Source: Desulfobulbaceae bacterium DB1
GTDB lineage: Bacteria > Desulfobacterota > Desulfobulbia > Desulfobulbales > SURF-16
Length of the DNA: 64,000 nt
Reading direction: 5' to 3'
Assembly (NCBI GenBank): GCA_001914235.1
Contig: MQUF01000011.1
Location: 80,801-144,800, forward strand
Position numbers and translations under genes: made by a program. Position 1 is the first letter of the stretch. Each line of letters begins with the position of its first letter. The notes beneath the pieces were generated by a model. It had not been told where the DNA came from, ran no database searches, and saw only the letters and a list, made by a program, of their open reading frames with translations. This document shows positions 52,465 to 61,095 of the stretch, one piece after another.

Positions 52465-53248
52465 TGACCGCTTACTTCATAGAGGCTGATGATTTCCCGG
52501 GCAGACAGGTCAAGATTGGTCCACCAGCCTTCCACGGTCACATCCGGTACGATCAGCATCTGGCCGTGTTTGTTGGTGGTTCGCTCCGTGACGCGCACCA
52601 CTTTGGTGAAAACGTAGTGCTGTCCTTCATGGAGGTCAGCGTTTTGGCCCGCTCGATCACCCGGTTCAGGTATGGCACGAATCCTTCCTGGCTGTGTTGG
52701 CTGCCGGGGCGCAACTCAACCTCAAGGCACCAGCCCTCAAGACCGAGATAGGAGGCAATCGGGGCATAGCCGTTGTAGTTGTGATAGGTACGGCTCACAC
52801 CTTCCTTTTTGGTGTTTGAGTTGTCCATGGGAAAAACATCTGCATCGAGCGGAACATGACCGGTGTCAAGAGCAGTGAAATGCACCCCGCCTTTTTTCAG
52901 CATGGCCACCGAGCAATCCTTGATGATCGGCAGAAGTGGTTCGGCATGTTCATCAAGACGCTGCCGCAGCCGTTCTGCCGATGGAACATTTTTAATCCCT
53001 AGGGATTGCTGGAAATAGGTGTCATCACGCATGGCGGAAATGGCTTCATAATCGCTCTTGCCCAGGCAAAGAAGCCCGAGAAAGCTGCGGACGATATCCG
53101 TATGTGAAATGACATCATTGCCTTTCATTTTCTTGCTGATCTGCAATGGCAACCCGCTGTATCGGTTTATGCACAACCCAACCAGGGCCAATCCGGAGTG
53201 GCTGGTATAGAATTCGTCGTCAGACTGTTCGAGGATAAAGCGTTTCAT
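52465..53248 (-). pseudogene. IS1380 transposase, truncated and frameshifted
   Basis: The N-terminus (MKRFILEQSDDEFYTSHSG) and middle (DTGHVPLDADVFPMDNSNTK, GLEGWCLEVELRPGSQHSQE) are present. After about 52640 the frame shifts: continuation in another frame reads VRVTERTTNKHGQMLIVPDV and GWWTNLDLSAREIISLYEVS, then homology stops near 52465. The C-terminus is missing. The right end with CCTCAATCCGTGA (complement) is intact at 53369. Confidence 0.75.
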
Positions 53249-53433
53249 GTTTTTTCACCTGCTGAGTGAGTTTTTATGACAGGTGAATATTGCAATATTT
53301 TTATATAAATTTCAACACGTTAATTGGTCACATTGGTACTTTTTACTGTAGCTCCGTCACGGATTGAGGTGAATGAAAAATATTTACTATTAGTAGCCAT
53401 GCTGGAATTGGCAACTCCCTGCCAAAGTTGAGA

Positions 53434-54942
53434 TCAGCTCCGAATAAACCGTTTACAAAGATTATTTTTTATGTCGTTACCCAACGTAAATATCCATAAT
53501 GTTGTTAGATAAATTATGCCAGATACAGTGCATTGCAAAAACAACATCAAATAATTTTTTGGCATTATAAATATGCCAGATATCCATAAAGATAATCCCA
53601 AAAACAACAAGGGGAAAAAAAGGGGTTTTAATGTACTACTGAAATACCTTAATAATGGAACTTTCATCACTGAACAAGCCATATATAGTGAAATTAAATT
53701 ACCAAATACTGCGACAGTGGTTGTTCCCAGAGCAACTCCCGCGATGCTCCATTGACGAGCTCCCCATATCCCCAACGGGATGCTTAATACAGAAAGGGAA
53801 AACCATATAATCGCATTTTTGCCATGTTTTGCCTTAACTGTAAGTATCCGTACAGCATTAGTGGCTAGCGAGTCCGCAACCAATCCGGCTAAAAGAATAT
53901 AGAGGGGCCATCGACCAGCAATAGCGTAATCCGGTCCAATCCACAACGAAAGAAAGTTTTCACCACAGAACAGGATAAACAAAGGCATTGCCATAGAGAC
54001 AATTTGCAGAGACATAGTAGTTTGCAACCATTTTTTTTCAACTTCAAAATTGTTCCCTGCGCCAAGAGAGGTGCCAAGATACGGAGTGAGAGGCAACCCT
54101 AGCGCCGTTGACAGCTCCTTCCCATACTCTATCAATCGGTTGGGCATGACAAAAAACACAATATGACTTAAGCCAATAACATTAGCAATAATAAGCGGAA
54201 CGCTTTGATTCTGAAGACGCAAAGCGACCATTATAACAACACTTTTCGCGCCGAAATCAAACAACTCTTTCGCTTTCTTTAGCGACACAGAAGAAATAGT
54301 TATTGGTGGCAATCGTTTATCTTTTTTGGCGGCAACGACAAAAAGAAAACACTGGATTGTATTGGAAATTGATTCCATTAGAACAAGCCATATTAATCCG
54401 TAATTCGGGTAGAGATGCAATAAAATAATTATAACTACGGAACGGATAACGGTAATAATCGCTCGCGAGTTGTTTATGAAATAATGACGCTGTACACCCA
54501 TTAGTCCAGCAATAAACACACGCATAGGGAAAAGTACCAGTGCATTTAGGCCAAACAAGAAAAATACGGAACCAATATGTGTGATTTTTTTTGACTCATC
54601 ACCTATTATGAGGTGGGGGAAAATACTAAATACTAAAAACAGCAGCGACGTTATGATACCAATAATGACAAAAAAAATAAAAGCGGTGCTCATTGTTTGC
54701 TGTAAATCTTGAAGATCTTTCTTGCCATCAGCTACAGAAACAAAACGCACCAAGGCGGGGCCAATTCCTAAATCAAGAATGCCCATATATCCGACAACGC
54801 TAATTACCAATTCCCATAAGCCGAAATCACGATTTCCCAAGACCTTTACGAGAATTGGACTCATGTAGAAAGCCACAACGATGTTTACAATGAAAAGCAC
54901 CGATCCAGAAATAGAATTAAATATGAGGGCGCGCCTGCTCAT
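53434..54942 (-). CDS. Polysaccharide flippase (Wzx/RfbX type)
   Basis: 502 residues, about 12-14 transmembrane helices. The first helix pair, NSISGSVLFIVNIVVAFYMSP followed by VKVLGNRDFGLWELVISVVGY (shown in parts), is typical of oligosaccharide flippases of the MOP superfamily. It translocates lipid-linked saccharide units across the inner membrane and would work with the O-antigen ligase in the same island. AT-rich codon use contrasts with the flanking chromosomal genes. Confidence 0.8.
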   Translation of the reverse strand: MSRRALIFNSISGSVLFIVNIVVAFYMSPILVKVLGNRDFGLWELVISVVGYMGILDLGIGPALVRFVSVADGKKDLQDLQQTMSTAFIFFVIIGIITSLLFLVFSIFPHLIIGDESKKITHIGSVFFLFGLNALVLFPMRVFIAGLMGVQRHYFINNSRAIITVIRSVVIIILLHLYPNYGLIWLVLMESISNTIQCFLFVVAAKKDKRLPPITISSVSLKKAKELFDFGAKSVVIMVALRLQNQSVPLIIANVIGLSHIVFFVMPNRLIEYGKELSTALGLPLTPYLGTSLGAGNNFEVEKKWLQTTMSLQIVSMAMPLFILFCGENFLSLWIGPDYAIAGRWPLYILLAGLVADSLATNAVRILTVKAKHGKNAIIWFSLSVLSIPLGIWGARQWSIAGVALGTTTVAVFGNLISLYMACSVMKVPLLRYFSSTLKPLFFPLLFLGLSLWISGIFIMPKNYLMLFLQCTVSGIIYLTTLWIFTLGNDIKNNLCKRFIRS

Positions 54943-55196
54943 CCGTAATGTCCACGAAAAAAAGATTTAAAATCCCTGCTGTATCATAAAATTACAAAGG
55001 AATTCAAATAAATAAAAGCTCGGGTGTCTCTTTCGGAACGTGTCAATCAAAATGAGACCCCATTGTGTGTAAATTAAACTCACTCAGTCAGAGTTGCAGG
55101 CCGTAGCATGGAGTTATAGTCAAATCTGGTGTTTTAAAAAAATCATTTACGCGATCTGACCAGGATTGACGGCATCGATACCAACAGCGCGCTTAA
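54943..55196. other. Intergenic region, possible old IS debris
   Basis: 254 bases without a gene. The segment AATGAGACCCCATTGTG near 55050 resembles insertion-sequence termini, but no matching partner end was found. Confidence 0.3.
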
Positions 55197-56697
55197 CAGC
55201 CCGTTGAAAAACCCTGTTGTGGCCATTGATTGAGATTGAATGAATCGGCCGATCGGGTAAAATGTCGTGACAACTCATCACACAACAGGGGTTTTTCTTC
55301 ATGGCCATCGGTAAACGCAAAAAACATAAACAGCTCCCGCTCTGGATCGCCCATAGCGACCTGGCCCCACGCGGTGGCCATCCCTTTTACACCCGCCTCA
55401 ACCGTCTTTTTGATGACGATGGATTTGACGTCTGGCTGGAACAGGAATGTGCCCCCTTTTTCTCGGAAGCAGGTCGTCCCTCGATTCCTCCAGGTGTCTA
55501 CTTCCGCATGCTCTTTGTCGGCTACCTGGAAGGGTTTCAGTCCGAACGCAGCATTGCCTGGCATTGCAGTGACAGGATGTCGTTGCGGGAGTTCCTCGGC
55601 TATCAGATTCACGAAAAAACGCCGGATCATTCAAGTTTCACCATCTGGCGGCAACGATTGCCGCTGGAGCTGTACACCAAGGTTTTCCAGCGTATCCTCT
55701 GCATTGTCCATCAACACGGGCTGATCGATGCATACGCGACTGGTGTCGACTCGACAACCATTGAAGCCAATGCCTCTCTGCGGCGTCTGGCGCGAAAAGA
55801 TACCGGTTCCTCCTACACCGACTATGTCAAAACGTTGATGCGCGAGGCAGGTCAAGAGCCAGGTGATGCCGCCGACGTTGCCCGTTTCGACAGGAAACGC
55901 ACAGGCAAGAAACTTTCCAATCGCGAGTGGCAATCGGAAACCGATCCCGACGCCCGTATCGCCAAGATGAAGAATGGCACGACCCATCTTGCCTACAAGG
56001 CGGAACATGCGGTCGATCTTGCCACCGGGGCCATGCTGGGCGTCGTGGTGCATCCGGCTGATCAGGGCGATACGGCAAGCATCGAGGAGACGCTGGAACA
56101 AGTCGAGGAGAACCTTGCCGTTCTCGGTGACGAAGCGCCGGAACTGCTGTGCGTGGTTACCGACAAAGGATACCACAAGGCGGAGTTGATCAGGAAACTC
56201 AATGCCGACAAAGGGATCACCACCTACATTCCGGAGCGGCAGAGCGAACAGAGACGAAGTTGGCATGGCGACAAAGAGGCCTGCCGGGAATTTCACGGCA
56301 ATCGCCGCCGCACTCGGGGAGACCACGGAAAACAGTTGTCCCGTCGGCGTTCCGAGATTGTGGAACGAAGTTTTGCCATGCTCAAGCGAGGTGGCAATCT
56401 TGCCCGGATGACGCTTCGCGGTCTGGAAAATGTCAGTAAACGCTACCTGATTCATGCCGCTGCCTACAATTTGGGACTTCTCATGCGGGTAATCTTTGGA
56501 CAGGGCACCCCGAAAGGGATGGCCGATGTCCTGCGGCGTCTTATTTTGGGTATTTTTGCCATTTTTGCCACTGTTTTTGCCCTGCTACTGCCCGAAATAT
56601 TGATCAGGCAGAGGTCTTTTTTGAAAATGACGGACTTTTCATACGGCTGTCGGTTGCGGCCGCTGTTTTCCGAAATTTAAGTTTTTTCAACGGGCTG
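55197..56697 (+). mobile_element. IS1182-type element, copy 2
   Basis: 1501 bases, apparently identical to copy 1 over the transposase gene and both ends. Flanks are TTAA on the left and TTAT on the right, so unlike copy 1 there is no perfect 4-base duplication. Confidence 0.85.
55301..56680 (+). CDS. IS1182-type DDE transposase (copy 2)
   Basis: 459 residues with the same protein sequence as 47900-49279, including GVDSTTIEANAS, VVTDKGYHKAE and SRRRSEIVERSF. The identity implies recent duplication or gene conversion and gives the pair the means to mobilise the segment between them. Confidence 0.85.
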   Translation: MAIGKRKKHKQLPLWIAHSDLAPRGGHPFYTRLNRLFDDDGFDVWLEQECAPFFSEAGRPSIPPGVYFRMLFVGYLEGFQSERSIAWHCSDRMSLREFLGYQIHEKTPDHSSFTIWRQRLPLELYTKVFQRILCIVHQHGLIDAYATGVDSTTIEANASLRRLARKDTGSSYTDYVKTLMREAGQEPGDAADVARFDRKRTGKKLSNREWQSETDPDARIAKMKNGTTHLAYKAEHAVDLATGAMLGVVVHPADQGDTASIEETLEQVEENLAVLGDEAPELLCVVTDKGYHKAELIRKLNADKGITTYIPERQSEQRRSWHGDKEACREFHGNRRRTRGDHGKQLSRRRSEIVERSFAMLKRGGNLARMTLRGLENVSKRYLIHAAAYNLGLLMRVIFGQGTPKGMADVLRRLILGIFAIFATVFALLLPEILIRQRSFLKMTDFSYGCRLRPLFSEI

Positions 56698-56794
56698 TTA
56701 TGGCCGCCCTCATGCGATCATTGCGAACAGCTAAAACCCCTCAACCTAATAGGCAATAGCCGAATAGTCTCACCAACCTAAAAAAGGATTCCCC

Positions 56795-58897
56795 ATGATG
56801 GATCAACATATCGCAACCTACCGGGAAGAAGCCACCGAACTGCTGGCCGAGCTGGAAACATCATTGCTTGATCTGGAGGAAACCCCGGATGACGGCGACC
56901 TGATCAACCGGGTTTTCCGGGCCATGCATACCATCAAGGGCTCCGGCGCCATGTTCGGTTTTGATGAAATAGCCGCCTTCACCCACGAGGTGGAGACGGT
57001 GTTTGACCTGGTCCGCAACGGCAAACTTTTGGTGACGAAAGAGCTGCTTGACCTGACGCTGCAGGCCCGCGATCATATCTCGGCCCTGCTCGACGCCTCG
57101 GCGGGTCTCGGCGAGGTAAACCGGCAGGAGGGCGACGCCATTGTCGCGCGCCTCCGCCGGCTTCTGCCGCAAGCCGACGCGCCCGCGAAAAAAGATGCCG
57201 CTGCCCCAGTCGCGCCTGGGAAGGAGCCGGAGGAAAAGAATACCTGGCGCATCCGTTTCCGGCCCAACCGGGAACTGCTGCTAAGCGGCAGCAACCCGAT
57301 CTCCCTGCTCAATGAACTGCGGGCCCTGGGTGCCTGCCATGTGGTGGCCCAGCTGGGCGATGTCCCCGTCCTTGACGGGCTGATAAGCGAGCACTGCTAT
57401 ATTTACTGGGATATTATCCTGACCGGCGACCGTGGCGAGGACGCCATCCGGGACGTCTTCATCTTTGTCGAGGATGACTGCGAAATCAAGATCGAGCAGA
57501 TTGACGGCGGCGATTTTGCCGACCAGGACCAGAGTTACAAAAGACTGGGAGAGATTCTGGTGGAGCGGGGCGACCTGCAGCCGGGCGAGGCGGAGAAGAT
57601 TTTGCGGCAGCAGAAACGCTTGGGCGAACTGCTGGTGGACCAGGGCGTGGTGGCGCCGGAAAAGGTGGAGTCGGCCCTGGTGGAACAGCAGCAGGTCAAG
57701 GCGGCGCGCCAGGAACGAGCAGCCGGCGATGCGGCGGCCAGCATCCGGGTGCCGGCGGAGCGGCTTGATCAGCTGGTGAACCTGGTGGGCGAGATGGTGA
57801 CGGTGCAGGCCCATCTGACCCAGGTCGCCAATGTCTTGAAAGACGCCACCTTTATTGCCATCGCCGAAGAGGTGGAGCGGTTGACCAACGAACTGCGCGA
57901 CACGGCCCTGAACATCCGCATGCTGCCCATCGGCAGCACCTTCAGCAAATTCAAGCGGCTGGTGCGGGATCTGTCCGGAGAGCTGGGCAAGGAAATCGAG
58001 ATGGAAACCTTCGGCGCCGAAACCGAGCTCGACAAGACCGTTATTGAAAAACTGAACGACCCCCTGGTGCACATCATCAGAAACAGCATCGATCACGGCA
58101 TCGAAATGCCCGCAGACCGGCTTGCCGCCGGCAAACCGTCATCCGGCACCGTCAGTCTCGGGGCCGAACACTCCGGCGATTCGGTCCTGATCACCATCCG
58201 TGACGACGGCAAGGGCCTTGACCCGGAGATCATCCGCGCCAAGGCGGTGGAAAAGGGGCTCATTGCCGCCCATGCCGAGCTGACGGACAAGGAGATATTC
58301 GCCCAGATATTCGCCCCGGGTTTTTCCACCGCCGACAAGGTGACCAGTGTTTCCGGGCGCGGGGTGGGCATGGATGTGGTCAAACGCGGCATCGAGGGTC
58401 TGCGGGGCTCGATCAGTGTCGACAGCCTGCTCGGCACGGGCACCACCATTACCCTGAAGATTCCGCTGACGCTCGCCATCATCGAGAGCCTGCTGGTTAA
58501 GATCGGCGACAGCCATTTTGTCCTGCCGCTGGCCGCGGTGGAGGAGTGCGTGGAGCTGTCCCGGGAGGATGTGGCGGCGGGGCATGGCCGCAATCTGGCC
58601 CGGGTGCGGGGCAATCTCACCCCCTATATCTGCCTGCGGGACCAGTTCACGGTGGCGGGCGAGCGTCCCGAGATCGAGCAGGTCGTCATTGTCTCGGTGC
58701 ATGGGACGCGGGTGGGGTTCGTGGTGGATTTCGTGGTGGGCGAACATCAGACCGTCATCAAGCCGCTGGGCCGTTTTTATCAGCATGTCAAGGGCATCTC
58801 CGGCGCCACCATCCTGGGCGACGGCTCCGTGGCGCTCATTCTCGACCCGGGCGTCCTGGCCAGGGACGCGGAAAATATCGAACACGATCAGATCTAG
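56795..58897 (+). CDS. cheA: Chemotaxis histidine kinase CheA
   Basis: 700 residues. Order: HPt (P1) with FRAMHTIKGSGAMFGFDEIA (His about 47); linker; a mid region with IRFRPNRELLLSGSNPISLL (P2-like) and an unusual segment GEILVERGDLQPGEAEKILR and GELLVDQGVVAPEKVESALV (about 250-300) resembling the GspE-N fold repeats seen at 32012; P3 dimerisation (RLDQLVNLVGEMV); ATPase with NPLVH-like DPLVHIIRNSIDHG, DDGKGLD and GRGVGMDVV; C-terminal CheW-like domain. It phosphorylates CheY/CheB in response to MCPs. The next chromosomal gene is an MCP, now separated from cheA by insertion sequences. Confidence 0.9.
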   Translation: MMDQHIATYREEATELLAELETSLLDLEETPDDGDLINRVFRAMHTIKGSGAMFGFDEIAAFTHEVETVFDLVRNGKLLVTKELLDLTLQARDHISALLDASAGLGEVNRQEGDAIVARLRRLLPQADAPAKKDAAAPVAPGKEPEEKNTWRIRFRPNRELLLSGSNPISLLNELRALGACHVVAQLGDVPVLDGLISEHCYIYWDIILTGDRGEDAIRDVFIFVEDDCEIKIEQIDGGDFADQDQSYKRLGEILVERGDLQPGEAEKILRQQKRLGELLVDQGVVAPEKVESALVEQQQVKAARQERAAGDAAASIRVPAERLDQLVNLVGEMVTVQAHLTQVANVLKDATFIAIAEEVERLTNELRDTALNIRMLPIGSTFSKFKRLVRDLSGELGKEIEMETFGAETELDKTVIEKLNDPLVHIIRNSIDHGIEMPADRLAAGKPSSGTVSLGAEHSGDSVLITIRDDGKGLDPEIIRAKAVEKGLIAAHAELTDKEIFAQIFAPGFSTADKVTSVSGRGVGMDVVKRGIEGLRGSISVDSLLGTGTTITLKIPLTLAIIESLLVKIGDSHFVLPLAAVEECVELSREDVAAGHGRNLARVRGNLTPYICLRDQFTVAGERPEIEQVVIVSVHGTRVGFVVDFVVGEHQTVIKPLGRFYQHVKGISGATILGDGSVALILDPGVLARDAENIEHDQI

Positions 58898-59107
58898 GAA
58901 AAATCGGCGGCATGGGTTGCCGACCGCCCGCACTGTACGATTGCAGGGCGGCAATCCCTTGCCGCCGTTGTCAGTGATGTCGTGTCGACAGGGGAATGTC
59001 GAGTGCCGCGTTCGCAAATACAACGTCGAAAGTAAGGTAATTTCCTTTAGGTAAACCCCCGGCTTTGCCGGGGGACAACAAAAGTTTGACAGTTCCGGAA
59101 TAATATC

Positions 59108-59157
59108 GAAGCCTCCAAACTCGTGGACCGCTCAAAGTCACGAGAATGGAGGTTTCG
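59108..59157 (+). promoter_or_regulatory. Hairpin sequestering the TnpA ribosome site
   Basis: GAAGCCTCCA (59108-59117) pairs with TGGAGGTTTC (59148-59157), with one G-T wobble, and an inner stem CTCGTG/CACGAG (59120-59125, 59139-59144) extends it. The GGAGG ribosome site is inside the stem, directly before ATG 59158, as in the translational control known for IS200. Confidence 0.7.
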
Positions 59158-59601
59158 ATGAACGACATACAATCTTTAAGTCACACGAGGTGGGATTGCA
59201 AGTACCATGTGGTATGGATACCGAAATGCCGGCGGAAAGTACTTTATGGGCAACTACGGAAGAATCTGGGGGAGGTTTTTCATGAACTTGCTCGTCAGAA
59301 GGAGAGCAAGGTGGTGGAAGGGCATTTGCTCCCAGATCATGTCCACATGCTGATATCGATACCACCGAAATATTCGGTAGCACAAGTAGTTGGATACATA
59401 AAGGGGAAAAGTGCAATTCACATCGCTCGGATTTACCTTGGACAGCGGAAGAATTTCAACGGAATGCATTTCTGGGCACGAGGATATTTTGTGTCAACAG
59501 TAGGCGCCGATGAAGAGGTCGTCCGGAACTATATCAAAAAGCAAGAAAAGGAAGACCAGCGTATCGAGCAATTATCGTTATTTAAGGAGGGTGTAAAATA
59601 G
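59158..59601 (+). CDS. tnpA: IS200/IS605 TnpA tyrosine transposase
   Basis: 147 residues from ATG 59158, preferred over 59146 because of the hairpin and GGAGG site. HUH motif HVHMLI (about 60-65; H-x-H in the usual H-hydrophobic-H form), the catalytic Tyr region GYFVSTVGADEEVVRNYIKK (about 107-126), and typical start YHVVWIPKCRRKVL. It looks complete, but its element has been invaded by IS256 right after the stop codon. Confidence 0.85.
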   Translation: MNDIQSLSHTRWDCKYHVVWIPKCRRKVLYGQLRKNLGEVFHELARQKESKVVEGHLLPDHVHMLISIPPKYSVAQVVGYIKGKSAIHIARIYLGQRKNFNGMHFWARGYFVSTVGADEEVVRNYIKKQEKEDQRIEQLSLFKEGVK

Positions 59602-60910
59602 TTTGTGTAAATGGCTATGACTGAGTAAGTCAAAAAACTACCCTTTAAAAAGGAGCTCATATGGCCATTGATAAAGAAATTTTGGATCGTTTACTTGCCG
59701 ACTACAATTACCAGAAGCCCGAAGAACTGATCGGTGAAAACGGGCTGCTCAAGCAGCTCACCAAGGCCTTACTGGAGCGGGCGTTACAGGCGGAAATGAC
59801 CGTCCACCTGGGCCACGAAAAACATGGAACCATCGTCACCAAAGGCGGTAATGCCCGAAATGGTAACTCTGCAAAGACCATCAAGGGCGACTTCGGTAAA
59901 ATGCCGATTGAGGTCCCGCGCGACCGCGACAGCAGTTTCGATCCGGTCATCATTCCCAAAGGGCAAACCCGCTTTCCCGGCTTTGACGACAAGATTATCT
60001 CTCTCTACTCCCGAGGGATGACTACCAGGGAGATTCAGGGGCACTTGGAAGACATTTACGGAGTTGATGTCTCTCCCACCCTGATTTCAACGGTCACCGA
60101 TGCCGTTGCTGACGAGGTTAAAGTTTGGCAAAATCGCCCGTTGGACCCCATTTATCCCATTGTTTACATGGACGCTATCCGGGTTAAGGTGCGCGACAAT
60201 GGGCATGTTAAGAACAAGGCGGTCTATCTGGCTATTGGCATCACCATGGACGGCGTCAAGGATGTCCTGGGAATGTGGGTTGCCGAAAACGAGGGCGCCA
60301 AGTTCTGGTTGCAGGTAGTGACTGAGCTAAGAAACCGTGGCGTGCAGGATATTTTCATTGCCTGCGTCGATGGCCTCAAGGGTTTTCCTGAAGCCATTGA
60401 GACGGTTTTCCCCTTCACCCAGGTCCAGCTCTGTCTCGTCCACATGGTGCGCAATTCCCTGAAATATGTCTCATGGAAACAGCGCAAAGAGGTGGCTGCG
60501 GATCTCAAGGCCATTTACCAATCGCCAACAGCCGAGCAGGCCGAAATGGAACTGATGACCTTTGAAGAAAAATGGGACAAAACGCATCCGTCCATCGGCC
60601 AATCCTGGCGAAGAAATTGGGAAAGAATCACCCCATTTTTTGCGTATTCGCCCGAGATACGCAAGGTGATATATACCACCAATGCTATTGAGTCGTTGAA
60701 CATGTCACTGCGCAAAGTTACCAAGAACCGGGGTTCATTTCCCAATGACGAGTCGATGCTTAAACTGCTTTACATGGCGCTGAACAATATCGCCAAAAAA
60801 TGGACTATGCCAATCAGAGACTGGAAGGCTGCCTTGAACCGCTTTTCAATCTTGTTCGGCGACAGAATGCCTGCATATTGAAAATTAAAAATGAAAACCA
60901 TTTACACAAA
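59602..60910 (+). mobile_element. IS256-family element
   Basis: 1309 bases with imperfect inverted ends: TTTGTGTAAATGG at 59602 and, as complement, TTTGTGTAAATGG ending at 60910. No clear 8-9 base target duplication was found. It starts immediately after the TnpA stop codon. Confidence 0.75.
59661..60881 (+). CDS. IS256-family (mutator-type) transposase
   Basis: 406 residues with AAGGAG before the ATG. Family signatures: EMTVHLGHEKH, RNGNSAKTI, VPRDRDSSFDP, the DDE region YMDAIRVKVRDNG (first Asp), ACVDGLKGFPEAI (second Asp) and YTTNAIESLNMSLRK (Glu). Complete and likely functional. Confidence 0.9.
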   Translation: MAIDKEILDRLLADYNYQKPEELIGENGLLKQLTKALLERALQAEMTVHLGHEKHGTIVTKGGNARNGNSAKTIKGDFGKMPIEVPRDRDSSFDPVIIPKGQTRFPGFDDKIISLYSRGMTTREIQGHLEDIYGVDVSPTLISTVTDAVADEVKVWQNRPLDPIYPIVYMDAIRVKVRDNGHVKNKAVYLAIGITMDGVKDVLGMWVAENEGAKFWLQVVTELRNRGVQDIFIACVDGLKGFPEAIETVFPFTQVQLCLVHMVRNSLKYVSWKQRKEVAADLKAIYQSPTAEQAEMELMTFEEKWDKTHPSIGQSWRRNWERITPFFAYSPEIRKVIYTTNAIESLNMSLRKVTKNRGSFPNDESMLKLLYMALNNIAKKWTMPIRDWKAALNRFSILFGDRMPAY

Positions 60911-60951
60911 ATTCTTTACAGGCCCTATTTAAGCAAGGTTGACGCTGGTTA

Positions 60952-61003
60952 TGACCACCGAATGGTGGTCAGATAATCTTTTAAACATACCGCTTTGAGC
61001 GGT
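60952..61003. repeat. Two hairpins near the right end of the IS200/IS605 element
   Basis: TGACCACC-GAAT-GGTGGTCA (60952-60971) and ACCGCT-TTG-AGCGGT (60989-61003) precede the terminal hairpin at 61019. The three together form a hairpin ladder within 90 bases. Confidence 0.6.
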
Positions 61004-61095
61004 CCACGGTGTTTAAAGCCACCGGCTTTGCCGGTGGTTACTTACTCGCATCATATACAAGTCAGTCGAATCGTACATCCAAAGGAGGCTCAACA

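Larger units (their letters stand above)
59051..61040 (+). mobile_element. IS200/IS605-type element interrupted by IS256
   Basis: The left end carries hairpin CCCCCGGC-TTT-GCCGGGGG (59056-59074); the right end carries CCACCGGC-TTT-GCCGGTGG (61019-61037). Such subterminal hairpins are recognised by TnpA in single-strand transposition. The transposase is at 59158-59601, and an IS256 element (59602-60910) sits between it and the right end. Confidence 0.7.
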
